From Blepharisma japonicum (lineage: Eukaryota > Ciliophora > Heterotrichea > Heterotrichida > Blepharismidae), in NCBI GenBank assembly GCA_949751835.1, contig CATKHK010000106.1:62001-126000 (forward strand): a stretch of DNA of 64,000 nucleotides, given 5' to 3'. The stretch's first letter is position 1, and the number at the start of each line of letters is the position of its first letter. Made by a program: the position numbers and the translations under genes. The notes under the pieces were generated by a model, which was given only the letters and a program-made list of their open reading frames with translations, made no database searches and was not told the origin of the DNA. Below, in pieces: positions 33,729 through 45,600 of the stretch.

Positions 33729-35045
33729 ATGAGTTACAAGATTTTGCTGATAACTTTTTATACACTATGCTTAGCATTTACCACAAAATCACTGACAAAT
33801 GGAGTTTCACTTGGATGGTATTTCCCTTCATCCACAACTATTACATTCTACTTGATTTTCCCCACATCTTTGAAAACAAGCAAAAATTGAGGGTACTTTG
33901 GTTTAGGATTTGCATCTGGCAGTGCAAAGATGAAAAACTCTGATTGCGTAGCAATTATAACAAATTCACCTGCTGTTCAAAGCAGAACTTGCTCAGGAGA
34001 CTATTATACACCTACAGACTCTTTTTCTCTGACTGGAATTACTTCCTTTGTAAATGGAACTAATACAGTATATCAGTGAACACGAAACTTAAGCGCTGGT
34101 GGAGCTTCACATCATATAGACTTGGCAGGAGGCAATAGTTATGGCCTAATTTATTGTAATGGGCCTTATGATGGAGATATCGAAATGCATTCTGGAAAAG
34201 GGACCACAAGTTTCACACTAAAAGCTGACACTGTAGCACCTGGGAGCTCTTCAAGTTCAGGGAGCTCTGGATCTAGCTCTAGTGGGTCAAGCTCTAGTGG
34301 ATCAAGTTCTACTGGATCTAGCAGTGGATCGTCATCAAGTGGGTCTAGTGGGTCAAGCTCTAGCGGATCTTCAAGCACTGGCTCGAGTGGATCTTCATCG
34401 AGTGGGTCTTCTAGTAGTGGGTCTTCTAGTAGTGGATCTTCAAGTAGTGGATCTTCAAGCAGTGGCTCAAGCTCTAGTGGTTCCTCAAGCAGTGGCTCCT
34501 CCAGCAGTGGATCAAGCTCTAGTGGTTCCTCAACCCCTACCAACAGTACTTCATCAGGGTCAACTTCTGGAAGCACCAATAGCACATGTACAACAAGTTC
34601 GACTTCTTCATCGTCAAACTCTACCCAAACATCAACAACTACCACATCGACAACTAACCAAACTTCATCCGCAACAAATAGCACAGAGACGTCAACTAAT
34701 ACCACTTCTTCACCGAACGAAACAAGCACATCAACAAGCAATTCTACAAATAGCACATCTTCAGGAAGCTCAAGTAGCGCTGGCAACAATAGATTTTTGC
34801 CAGAATGCTCATCTAGTACAGATTCTACCAATAGCTCATCTGGTTCAAGCTCTGGTAGTAGCTCATCTGGTAGCTCAAGTTCTGGGAGTAGCTCGTCTGG
34901 GAGTTCAAGCGGAAGCTCGTCTTCTAGTGGTTCATCATCAAGCAGCACAGAGTCTGGATACACGTTGAAGCCTTCTGGCACACTTTCTTCTGCTTATAAA
35001 GCAGCTATGAACGTTATTGTAATTTTCATTATAACAGCCTTTTAG
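33729..35045 (+). CDS. Secreted DOMON-domain protein with Ser/Gly repeat stalk and probable GPI anchor
   Basis: 438-aa protein. Signal peptide (1-21, MSYKILLITFYTLCLAF). Residues about 25-150 form a DOMON domain (GVSLGWYFP, WGYFGLGFASGSAKMKNSDCVAII, YYTPTDSFSLTGI, the last piece of each strand pattern typical of the fold), usually a heme- or sugar-binding domain. Residues about 158-415 are almost entirely Ser/Gly/Thr/Asn, built from GSSSS units repeated tens of times and likely O-glycosylated. The C-terminus is hydrophobic (AMNVIVIFIITAF), fitting a GPI-attachment signal. It is probably a cell-surface or cortical protein. Two Trp in the DOMON part come from UGA. The repeat DNA uses mixed Ser codons (AGC/AGT/TCA/TCT), so the peptide repeat is older than perfect DNA repeats would be. 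Confidence 0.85.
34237..34980 (+). repeat. Ser/Gly-coding low-complexity repeat tract
   Basis: About 740 nt built from 9-12-nt units coding GSS or GSSS, with a Thr/Asn/Ser-rich interruption near 34545-34800. It is internal to the DOMON protein gene. Both opposite-strand and shifted frames stay open here by composition only. Confidence 0.85.
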
Positions 35046-35193
35046 GCTCAATTATTTGGTCATTACTCACAAATTGGTAATAAACACATTATAATTGTCT
35101 ATGAATTAAATTACTTATGAATTTAAACTATTGGGACTCAAAACAAAATTTATAATAAGCCTTAGAGAATTCATAATTAACTCTTTCGTATAT

Positions 35194-36459
35194 TTATAAT
35201 ATTAGATAACTAATTAATGCTACCCAAACTACCACTAGCGCTCTTGCAAAATCTCCTTCATTCACACAAAAGACAGCATACGCCCCTTGCAAATTAATAA
35301 TAACGCTTGGTGTTTCTTCTTCATCACTATCGCTCACCTTATATATTTTCCCATCATAATGATCTGCAATATAAACTTTTCCGTCTCCATAACAAAGTCC
35401 TCTAGGTTCACTAAGTTTGCTTACCTTTACAAAAGAACTGGCAGTATTTTCTATATCAAACCCCAACACTTCTCCGCTATCTAATGAATAGAAAACTTTA
35501 TTGTCTTCACTATACGTAACACCCCAAGGTGCTACGTCTTGAGTTGCACATTGCTGGATATCATTATAATTAACTGAGGTCGAGTTAATTATTGCATAAT
35601 TGACAGTTCCTGAGGTATCAAAATTTTCATTATTCACAAAATAAATCCCTTCACTTTCATAGAGATCTAAAGAGCATGGAGCACTTATATCGGTATTAGT
35701 GTCGTCAGCTTGATATAAAGTATATTGCTGATTTTTTGAGCCTGAATAAAGGTCAGTGTAGCTGATTGCGTTTATTTGGTTTTTAACTGAGTCCACAAAA
35801 TATAAATTTCCATATATATCAACCTTGCAATCATATGGTGACTCCCCTTCATATACAACTGCATATATATTTCGTGACAAAGAGAAGCTGTTTTCCTGAT
35901 CCCAAGAAATTTCATATTGATATATATATCCTGTATCGCTTCCAAAACCAGCATCTACCACATACATAAAGTTGTTATTTATATCAAAACAAACGCCAAC
36001 AGGTTTTTCGAGACCTCCTAAAATTTCATATGAAGAATCTTCTTCAGATTTCATAGGAATTACCCAGACTTTTCCAGTTCCTTCTTCGTTATCAGTAAAA
36101 CTAGTAGCAAGAATATAATCTGTGTCACCACCAGAATACTCATCACCGCCATCATCTGAATCTTCTGGGAGCTGATGATCATCTGTGTCACGATCTAAAG
36201 GGTTAGTTTCATCTGTTGAGGTCTCTGAAGAAGACTCTGAAGAGTTTTCATCTTGTTGCAGAAAAGACAGGGAAGACTCTGGGGAGTTTTGTGATTCTAT
36301 TGATGCTTGAGAATTAAGTGAGATTTCTAGTGTCCCTTGTACGAAAATTGGTGCTTGATTTAAAGATGATTTAAAAAGCTGAGCATTTTGGTCTGAAGAG
36401 GTAGAGCTAGAAACAGCGAGAATGATACATGATAAAGCAAAAATAGTTTTTAAAAGCAT
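35194..36459 (-). CDS. Secreted beta-propeller (NHL/YVTN-like) protein, probable GPI anchor
   Basis: 421-aa protein. Signal peptide (MLLKTIFALSCIILAVSS, 1-18). An acidic Ser-rich stalk (about 55-110) is followed by six or so beta-propeller blades, seen as repeats such as EKPVGVCFDINNNFMYVVDA, SPYDCKVDIYGNLYFVDS and SEPRGLCYGDGKVYIADHYD. This is the NHL/SMP-30-like pattern of a Gly/Asp turn plus [YF][VI]AD. The C-terminus is hydrophobic (ALVVVWVALISYLIL), as in GPI precursors. It probably sits on the cell surface or in the lumen. The ligand is unknown. It is convergent with the DOMON gene (148 nt between stops), which has the same surface-protein design. Confidence 0.8.
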   Translation of the reverse strand: MLLKTIFALSCIILAVSSSTSSDQNAQLFKSSLNQAPIFVQGTLEISLNSQASIESQNSPESSLSFLQQDENSSESSSETSTDETNPLDRDTDDHQLPEDSDDGGDEYSGGDTDYILATSFTDNEEGTGKVWVIPMKSEEDSSYEILGGLEKPVGVCFDINNNFMYVVDAGFGSDTGYIYQYEISWDQENSFSLSRNIYAVVYEGESPYDCKVDIYGNLYFVDSVKNQINAISYTDLYSGSKNQQYTLYQADDTNTDISAPCSLDLYESEGIYFVNNENFDTSGTVNYAIINSTSVNYNDIQQCATQDVAPWGVTYSEDNKVFYSLDSGEVLGFDIENTASSFVKVSKLSEPRGLCYGDGKVYIADHYDGKIYKVSDSDEEETPSVIINLQGAYAVFCVNEGDFARALVVVWVALISYLIL

Positions 36460-36642
36460 AGTTTATAAAACTTATATACGTTTTTTTGCTATTAATAGGA
36501 AAATCTAAAAATAAATAAAACTTAATGATTATAAGAAATAATTATAAAGTGGCATTATTTAAGAAAAATATTTTGCAATTTAGTAGCTGAATAAATCAAT
36601 CTTTTATTATAAATTGCTTATTTGTACCTAATTTCTCATAAA

Positions 36643-37884
36643 ATGGAAGAAAGAGAATATGATCTTCAAGTCGGCCAAGAACTTCGTATAGAAATAGGCT
36701 TTGAACAGGTCCTCAGCATTTTACTTGAAATTGGCAGAGCTGAACGCTTTGGTGAAGAACTTCCAGCTGGTACATGAAGAAATTTTTCAGGTCCAAACCG
36801 ATTCGCAATCTTTACATGGCATGGCTGCAAGCTAAAAGTCGCAGGAACCTATCTAAACGTCTACACAAGTACTACAGAAACTCCAATGCCTGATTATCTA
36901 CTTGCCCACGGCCAAATAAACCGTCTCCGCTATGAAGCCTGCAGAGATCGACGCGTCGGTCCCAAAATTTTGGTCGTCGGAGGCAGCTGCTGTGGAAAAT
37001 CAAGTCTTTGCAAGATTTTATTAAATTATGCTAATAAATGTGGCTGGAGGCCTCTTTTTGTGGAGCTTGATGTTACAAATAACGATATGTACCTTCCTGG
37101 ATGTATTTCTGCAGCTTCTTATTATCAGAATACATGGGATCCAGTTTTGGCTTATTTTTATGGGCATACGTCAATACAGTCACACAATACAGAACTATTT
37201 AAATCACTGCTAGGAGAGCTGCTAAGCCAAGTAAAAACAAGAATAGAGAATGAGTTGCAGTATTCTAAAGAGAACCATAAAGATTCTTATGCTCCAAGGA
37301 ATAATGCATATGCAAGTGGATGTATTATAAACTTTCCAGGATTTTTAGATCTTAATTTATGTGAAAACATAATTAATTTTGTGATTGATAAATTTCAAAC
37401 TGACATTGTACTTGTAATAGACCAAGAAAGGCTTGTATCTTCACTTCAGCATAGAGGACTTGAGCCCATGCGGCTTGGAAAATCAGGTGGCGTTGTACCT
37501 TTAGAAAACGAGTACAAGAACAGACTGCAGCTACATGCACTGAATTCTTATTTTTCAAAGCATCAGATTCATCAAATTACGTTAACTTTTGCAGAGATAA
37601 AGGTATTTAAAATTAGTGTTCCATCAACTCCACAGTCTGCTTTAACATATGGAGCTCTTCCTCAAGGTGAAGGCTTGTTGGTTTCACAGGTTGCTCCTAC
37701 ACAAGAAGCTTTATGAAACTCAGTCATGGGAGTTTTAACTGATACAGATGTATTACGATCCTCTATTTGTGGAGTTGTCCATGTAGTAGAAGTTGATGAG
37801 CCTCATCAACAGCTGAAGCTGTTATCTCCTGGGTATTTGCAGTCGAAAAACTTTTTACTAGGATCACTTAAGATGCTTAAATAA
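36643..37884 (+). CDS. CLP1: CLP1-like polynucleotide 5'-hydroxyl kinase
   Basis: 413-aa protein, two UGA-Trp. It has the three CLP1 domains: N-terminal beta-domain (1-105; GRAERFGEELP, FTWHGCKLKVAGT), the kinase core with P-loop GGSCCGKSSL (113-122, in place of the usual GPTxxGKST), VELDVTNNDMYLPG and FYGHTS motifs, and a C-terminal beta-domain (from about 310). Length is typical. CLP1 phosphorylates 5'-OH RNA ends and belongs to the pre-mRNA cleavage factor and the tRNA splicing endonuclease complex. In animals it also phosphorylates siRNAs. The P-loop keeps GK-S. The RdRP gene starts 11 nt after its stop. Confidence 0.92.
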
Positions 37885-37895
37885 TAATATCTATA

Positions 37896-40800
37896 ATGAT
37901 TAATTACAGTGAAGCCATAGTTAAAGAATTTCCCGAAAATTGGGACGCAGTGGATATAAAGGATTTCCTAACACCTTATGGGGATGTTATTAGAGTTAAA
38001 ATGAATGGGACGAATGCTGCATTTGTAACTTTTGATGAGAGAGGCTTGAATCGCGAGATCTTCAGTGATGGGATAATGTGGGAAAATAGAGTGATTACCA
38101 TTCAAGAAATGCGAGGTAACTTTAGGTTAAGAGAGCCCATCCCCCACTGCTATAGCACTATACTTAACTCAGGGATCCCTAATTTTCACTCTGAAAATAC
38201 ACAATATTCTATTAGCAAGTACAAAGGGTTGGTAGTTTGTAAAATTTACCCATCAAAAGAAAAACTTGAGATTTTGTGTGAAACCAATAAGATGAACTTT
38301 AAGCTAACTATAAGCTTAGAATGAATTTTATATTGGGCTTATGAAGACAAAGAAGATAGATACGATATCTTTTTGCAATTTAATAAACCACCAATGTTTT
38401 TCTGGCAAGCTTCTCAAAGAAAAAGAAAAGAACTGTGAACAATAGATCATGCAGGAAAAGGATGGTGGAGGACAGGAAACTTTTTCCAAGGCTTTGACGA
38501 TTTTTTAATTTTTGAGTCAAAAAAAATAGGAATAAAGTTAGAAGTGTTGAAAAGCGGAAATTATGATTTTTTGAAATTTTTAAGAGAAAAGGTGAAATTT
38601 AAAGAAAATGTTCCAGTTAGCATAGACCTTCCAGAAGATCTTGTTACTTTTAAAGACTTAGACAAGCTGGGAATTTGTTATCAAACTAAGTTTATGCTTT
38701 ATTCGATCATAAGTTTAGGCTATATTTCAGTATTTGACTTGAATAAAGATTTTCTTAAAGAATTGATAGGACAAAACCAAGAACAAATTTGCTCTGGTTT
38801 ACAATGGGTTATCAGCAATAACAGAGATTTTCCATTCGAAACAATTCCTGATTTTATAAAAGAATTTTGGAATTTGGTCCATAGTGGGTATGAATTTCCA
38901 AAAGACAATTACTTGAGAATAAATAGAGTTATAGTAACTCCAGCAACTTTTTACGTCCTTATAGGTGAACCTGGAAACTCGAATCGTGTCACTCGAAATC
39001 CAGAAATAAACAAAGAAAACCTGCTAAGAATTTCTTTTGCAGATGAAGATTTAGGCAAACTTTATATAAATAAATCAGAAGCTTTGGTGAATATTATTAG
39101 GGATAATTTATCGCAATTTCATTTGGCTGGAAAAAAATTTTTATTACTTGGATATAGCAACTCACAGTTAAAAGAAACCTCAGCTTGACTCTTATCCCCA
39201 CAAGGTGAAATAACCCCTGAGCGCATACGAGACTGGCTTGGCGATTTCTCACAAATCAAAATTCCGGGAAAATATTCCGCAAGAGTCGGACAAAGCTTAG
39301 CCACATCTCGACATATGTTTAGCCTCGACAAATCCCAAATTAAGCGCATTCCTGACATTGAGGTCGGAAAATACAATTTTAGCGATGGCATAGGAATGAT
39401 TTCAAAAGACCTCGCTAATGAAATTAATAAAAAAACAGGTCAATTTTCTTCAGCTTTTCAATTCAGGCTTGGCGGGTATAAAGGTGTAGTAGCAGTAGAC
39501 GACAGATTGCCTGGAAGACAGCTAGCTTTAAGAAAAAGCCAAAAAAAATTTAAATCAGACAAAACTGGCTTTGATTTATTAGACCAGTCTGAGTTTCGTT
39601 ATGGCCATTTAAATAGGCAGCTTATCCTTCTATTAAGCACCCTTGGGATTCAAGATGATATTTTTCATGATCTTTTAGATGAAGCATTAATTCATCTTGA
39701 TAATCACTGCAAAGAATATCTGAGGAATCTTAATTATAAAAGCATTGCTATACAAAGGCTGCAACAAGTTTTGGATCACGCTTATGAACCAATTGTGGTT
39801 GAGATGAGAAATTTATTAAAATCAAGCGTCCTTCAAGAACTCAAACTTAAACAAAGAATTTGGGTCAAAAATTCAGGACTGCTTATGGGAGTTTTAGATG
39901 AAAAAAAAATTCTTGAATATGGGCAAGTTTTTGTACAAATCCAAGGTGTTGGAGTAGTTACAGGACCAGTTATAGTTGGGAAAAACCCTTGTTTACACCC
40001 AGGCGATATTCGAGTATTATATGCAGTTGAAGCTCCGGAATTAATGCATTTATTTGATGTCTTAGTTTTCCCTCAAAAAGGGCCTCGTCCTCACACTAAT
40101 GAATGCAGCGGCTCGGATCTAGATGGAGACTTATATTTTGTTTCTTGGGATAATCGCTTAATTCCAGAGCCTGTTGAACCAATGGAATATGACACTGTAA
40201 AGCCAAAAATTAAAGAAGAAGAATTTGGCCAAAATACACTTATTAAATTTTTCTTAAAATACGCAAAAAGCGAAAAACTTGGGCTAATTGATAACGCTCA
40301 TGTCGCTATTGCAGACCAAAGTCCATTAAATGCAAATGATGATAAATGCCTCCAGCTCTGCAAACTGCATGCAATTGCTGTAGATTTTTCTAAAAATGGG
40401 ATAAAGGTGGAAATTGATAAGGATTTAATACCAAAAGAGTATCCAACATTTATGGAAAGAAAAGGGAGAAGCTATAAGTCAGAAAAAATTATTGGAAAAT
40501 TATATGAAAGAATCAACGAAATTGTAGACGAAGAAATCCCACAGTTTAATATCAAATACAGCTATGATAGATATGAAGCATTTATCCCACAAGCTACAGA
40601 GCTTTTTAATGGCTACAGAGTTGAGCTGAATCTTCTGCTTAACCAATTTGGGCTTGAACGAGAAGTTGAGCTACTAATAGGCCAACCTGTCAATATTTCT
40701 ATATACCAAAAAGCGGGTATTAAAGCAGAAGATATGAGGGAATCAGTCACACAAATTGCAAACGAGCTAATAGAGAAATATAGAGAAAAATTCAATGAAA

Positions 40801-40925
40801 AAGCTAGCTTCCAATTAGCAGTTGCATGCTATCATGTGTCTCATGCCTCAGATCCTCCATTGAGAGCATTTCCATGGATTGTGTGTACTGAATTTTTGTA
40901 TCCAATTCTTTACCAAGATCAATAA
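37896..40925 (+). CDS. RNA-dependent RNA polymerase (RNAi type, QDE-1/RDR family)
   Basis: 1,009-aa protein, several UGA-Trp. Residues about 1-85 look like an RRM (FPENWDAVDIKDFLTPYG, AAFVTFDERG). The large RdRP domain occupies about 330-950. Family hallmarks are present: NPCLHPGDIRVLYAVE and the catalytic DLDGD at 741-745 followed by LYFVSWD, which holds the three metal-binding aspartates. It copies single-stranded RNA into double-stranded RNA for Dicer, feeding siRNA pathways. In ciliates such polymerases serve transgene or endogenous siRNA silencing. It lies 11 nt after CLP1, same strand, and converges on the PH-PHR gene (53 nt between stops). Confidence 0.94.
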
Positions 40926-40978
40926 CTAAAATTCTTTATAATTAGAAAAATTTGCAAAATAAATAAAATTGTTAATTT

Positions 40979-42205
40979 TTAGCTATTTCTTCTATTTCCA
41001 GCTACATAATAAAAATCAGCAATTGGCCCACATACAGTATCACATCTATTACTTTGATGATTCTGCGCAAATGCCGTATTTTCGAACTCCCAATTCACCT
41101 TTCCAGGCCCCACTACAATTTGCATGCAATCTACGCATTTAAATGTATGTGACCCTTCAATACAAAACATGACCGTATATTTGTTCCCCTTCACAAGATT
41201 TACTGGTCTTTCCATCGAAACTTTAAAAACAGATTCATCAGGGCTATATTGCATTGAAAACTTATGAGGGTGTTTATAAGCGACAGGAGAAGCTGTAGAG
41301 TTCCCTTTTAGTACTTGGAAATCTTTAACTTGGGTTAATCCTCCAAACTTATAAGGCATACAAATTCCGACTCCAGTAAGCATGACGTCTTCTGATACTG
41401 AGAAGCTTAAAGTGTCCATTCTTTCTCCAGTATACCTCCATTTTAATGCTCGGGTTATGGTGGTTCTTCTTACTTTTACTTCTTGTGGGTTTTCTCAACA
41501 GACTTCGATATTGTTAGAAATCACTTTTTTTAAGTTTTCTTCGTAGACTGACATTCTGATATCGACCCCTTCAATGTAATCGAATTTTTTGAAATTTAAA
41601 TTCTGTGCCGGAATTCTTTGAATTGCTCGTATTTTATTTACAATGGAGTCATTTGAAGACATAATTCCTTGAAAAGCTTGATAGTTTTCCGTTTCTTTTT
41701 GCAAAATTTTATCTAAATGGTGATTCTCTATGTTCGCTTCTTCAATTGTTGACTGATAAGCTTCATCTAGAATGTCTATTAATTCTTGTTCCCGATTATT
41801 GAGAATTTCTTTGAATTTTGAAAAAGATGATATCAGTGATACTTCGCTCAATGCTTTCCGCTCATGCAGACAATTAAAAGACGAAAAATTCGGCACTTGA
41901 GGGCTTTTTCTTGCATGGTTGATTAAATTAAGCCAGCCTATCATATCAACGTCAGATGTCGCAGAAATCAGATACTGACGATTAGGTGTTGAAATTTTGA
42001 AGCAAAAGTCTTTAGAAGTCTCGCTCAGGCAGGGAGATGCATCAGTTATTGCAGAAACTCTAATTGTTGCTGTTGATTTATCGAATTGGTAAGGAAACTT
42101 GTAAGTTCGTAAATAATTTTCATCGAGGACGAGCCACCGCTTTCTTCATTTTTTGATGTAATGTGACTTCTTCTCAATCCAACCAGTTTTTATTGCACCT
42201 TCCAT
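40979..42205 (-). CDS. PH-domain plus PHR-domain protein
   Basis: 408-aa protein. Residues 1-105 form a pleckstrin-homology domain (TGWIEKKS, YIKKWRKRWLVLDENYLRTY, and the closing helix DVDMIGWLNLINHA). The first Trp of KWRKRW is UGA and is a family-conserved Trp. Residues about 130-230 are helical/coiled coil (FKEILNNREQELIDILDEAY). Residues about 263-408 are a PHR domain (DTLSFSVSEDVMLTGVGICMP, GPGKVNWEFENTAF), the beta-sandwich known from Pam/Highwire/RPM-1 and BTBD proteins. The 42205 ATG is chosen because the PH domain starts right after it. An upstream ATG is in another frame. It is a likely membrane-associated adaptor. The partner is unknown. Confidence 0.85.
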
Positions 42206-42290
42206 ATATGATTTCGAGATAAATTATCCATGATCAGCTGATAAAGAATTAAATTAACTTTGAATTTAAAATTTTAAGTAACTGTGAAAT

Positions 42291-42566
42291 TTATTGTTCA
42301 GGCTTGCTGAATTTAAGCAGAGTTTCGACCACAAGTGAAAGGTTTACGAAAAAAGACCTAAGGCAAGTCCTCAATAATTTTGCATCTGCACATGTCCATT
42401 CTCCAATCATTTTATTCCCAATTACAATAAAATTTCTTGTTACTCTTCCTGAAGGCTCTTCATCTACAGATAAAGTGTTTACAACAATTTGGGCTTCTCT
42501 TTCTGTCTTAAAAGCTAAAGAAAATTTGCTGATTATGCTTTACTATTGATAAGGTAAATCTTCCAT
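42291..42566 (-). CDS. PCC1: Pcc1/LAGE3-like KEOPS (EKC) complex subunit
   Basis: Small gene with one 15-nt intron (42529-42543): exon 1 of 23 nt and exon 2 of 238 nt give 86 aa. The protein reads MEDLPYQY, then KFSLAFKTEREAQIVVNTLS, VDEEPSGRVTRNFIV, and ends with LLRTCLRSFFVNLSLVVETL. This matches the Pcc1/LAGE3 pattern (AxIVxxxLxVDxE, LRxxxxSFxxxLxLVxET) and its usual length of 80-100 aa. Pcc1 is the dimerising subunit of KEOPS, which makes the N6-threonylcarbamoyl-adenosine (t6A) modification of tRNA. One Trp is TGG. The opposite strand has an 81-codon open frame that is only a shadow. Confidence 0.85.
42529..42543 (-). other. 15-nt intron of PCC1
   Basis: Minus strand: gtaaagcataatcag. 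Without its removal the frame meets TAG and TAA right after MEDLPYQ. With removal the split codon TA|C gives Tyr and the Pcc1 frame opens. Confidence 0.85.
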
Positions 42567-42643
42567 AGTTTTATCTAAAATTATTCAAAGAATTTTTGTT
42601 TTTATTGGAATATAATAATTCAGATAACTAAGATTAACTTATT

Positions 42644-45600
42644 CTAAACTTGTGGTCTTGACTGGACTACGTAAATTCTATCATTAGAAATTACACCTTC
42701 TATATCCTGTGCAACCCCACTAAATGCATTTTCTATAGCATTCCCTACCTCTCTCAGCTTAAAAATAATTTCCCTAACAAACCCTTCATCATGGAATAAT
42801 TTTTCATCTGCATATGAAACGACTCTTTCCACTGGCTTATTCATGATATGGCTATCAAAAAGTCCTGCCCCTGCGAAGCCAGGCAAGTCTTCACTATTAG
42901 AATCTGATCTAAATATAAATCCTGCCCCATATAAAGCTACAGATTTATTAGGGTAGTTTTCAATAGTAAATTCTGATGCTGCTTTGTTGACTTTAAAAGA
43001 AAATGCTCTGCCTTCATAAGCCCCTACTAGAGTTTCCCCTAGCCCTAATACAATTTCTCCATAAATATGAGTTGAATCATTAGTAAATGGATCTTTTGTA
43101 TGGAGAACATAAGCATATTGGCCTTCAATAACCTCTTGGCATAATACTGACATATATACGTCTCTTAAAGAAATTTTTGCCTTCAAGGTGCTTAGATAAG
43201 CCCTTTCATTATATTTGCTGGCCCATACCTTTTTTATAGCGGAAAATGCATCTTGCCATTGATTTCTTGGCAAGTTTATTGATGCTAATTGTTCTTGGAT
43301 AATTCCTGCATTTTCGTCATCAATTTCTAAATTTAAAATAATTTCTTGCAATTTTGATAAAATTTCTTCTGCTGACTTATCAAGACCGACCTCATCAAGC
43401 TGATCACTTAAAGTGTTATAACTGATGAGTCTTTCTGAGTTTATAGGAAGTGATAAAACAAATTCGCAAACTCCAAAAGGAAGAGCAGCTTGATGAGGGA
43501 CACCTATTCTTTCTGGCAAAGATTGTCTTAAAAATGCACAGTTATTACCTTTTGCTCCTGTTTTGCCATCTCCAAATTCGTTTGCACTGATAGCAATTTT
43601 TACGAGTCTGCTTGGTTTTTTAACGTCTGGCCTTTCTATATTGACTTTTTCTTCTTCAACTAGATGATCAATTCTTGTAATATTAACTCCTCCACTTACC
43701 AAACTAACATTAACAGGATTTCCAGCAAATTCTTGGATTCTTCTGATTTCATTTTCATCATAACAAATAGCTAGCAATACTTTAACATTTCTAGCACGAA
43801 CTGAGACATGGGCTAATCCATCTAATTCAGTGCAGGAAATAATAGCTTTTACTCCTTCAGGAATTTCTTCTTCTCCTGTTACCTTATGAGCTAGCAAAAT
43901 AACCGGCTCTTTATATACTTCATATGAAACTTCATGCAAGGATTCTACTTGTAGCAGCCTTCCTTGAGAATTTTGTCCAGGACTAATAATCTGCCAAGGT
44001 TTTAGCTTCGCTAAAACTCTAAACTGCGCATCAATTTTTTTCAAAACCACTGACAATGGGAATAAATTGGAGCCTCTTATCATTTCTTCAGTAAAAATAT
44101 CTACAGTATCATTCTCTACTCCAAAATTATTCCCTAAATATTTAGCTTTAGGATCTATAATTTGATTATAAGCGTCAATTGACAGCCCTAAAACTCTTAT
44201 TAGTCTATCAGCTGCAGCTTTAAGTTTAAGTACTTGATCTACATTATTTTCAAAAGATTCTGAAAATCTGCCCATTATATTTTTCCAATCATTACTGGCT
44301 ACCACAAATTCTTGGCTTTCACAGGTTAATAAAGAATTTTCCAATAATAAATTTAGTTCTCTCATCAGGTGTTTTGTACCAATATTACAATGAAAAATCG
44401 ACTCAGCAATTTGTCTTATATATACTTCAAGAGCCATATCACAATATAATAATTCTCTACATGTAAATATGTTTTTTCTGTCAAAAGATTTGTTGATGCC
44501 AATTCTAGCTTGCACTGTTCTTTCCATTTGAGGAATTTTGTCCCAATGGTTTAAGTTTCCTAAAATTTCATTTAATTTTTGGTTTATTTCGCCATTTAAA
44601 AATTGTCTTGCTGCATCAATACTTGTATTTAAATCAGTCCCTGAATGGACAGATTTAAGTAAAGCTAAGTAATTATACAAGTCAGGTATCAAAAACGGCA
44701 TATAAGAAGGCTCTTTAGTAATTGGCCTGTCAAATGAGGCTAATCTTTCCCTTGTAATGCCATGTCTAGTTAAGACTTCCCAGAATTTTCCCATATTATT
44801 TGTCTCATTAAATGCAATTGTGGCTTCACAAATCCCAATGTCATCAGGAGTGGTATTATTGTGCAATTTCTGATGCCATTGCTCCATATAAGTTCCATAA
44901 GTTTCACCTATTTTATGTCTATGCATAATTTCTAAAATCTGGTCACGGATTCTTTGGCCATTGTCTCCTCCTTTGCCGAAGGTGCTTAAAGTACTTCTTA
45001 ATAACATCATAGGATTGAGCAAGCCTTCTTTTGAGGCTGATAACGCTTGTTCAGTTATTGCTAAAGTGAGCTCTTTTTGGCTTGCAGCTAGTAAAGCTGG
45101 TCTTGTTCCATAATTTCGTGCCCAGTCTAATTTTCTCAGTTCTGAGTATCTCATCCATACATAAATCCAAGCTAAATGATGGACATTTCTATTTCCAAGC
45201 CTTCTGATTCAGTCTTTGCAAAGGTTAAACCTATGCATTAGGCATCACGAATTATTCACTGTTTCTACTCTTATGATAGTTTCTACTAATTCGCCTTCTT
45301 CACCAACAGGTAATGATTTGTCTCTGGAAAGCAATAAATCATAATTAATTCCATTGTTATTGAACCATTGATTTCCAGTCTTGAATACAAAATTGATCCT
45401 TTTAGGTAGATGTTCTTTGTCAATAACAATATTTAGCTGATAAAGAGACTCAGAAACTTCAGCGAAGGGGGATTGAGCAGCTTTTGGATCAAATTTTAAG
45501 GAATTTTCAGGAGGGATGATACCTTCTATGTCAATAGGACAAATTCATTCTGTTGGATGCTTTATTCCAATTCCCCAATGAAGGATAAGAGCTTCTTGAT

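Noticed and set aside
34166-34981. Long minus-strand frame of Leu/Glu/Asp/Pro repeats, and a shifted plus frame rich in Val/Leu/Gln
   Set aside because: Both are other-frame readings of the Ser/Gly repeat tract; the DOMON frame has a signal peptide, a domain and a GPI-like end.
42304-42549. 81-codon plus-strand frame
   Set aside because: It is the antisense of the PCC1 gene, which becomes clear after removing a 15-nt intron on the minus strand.
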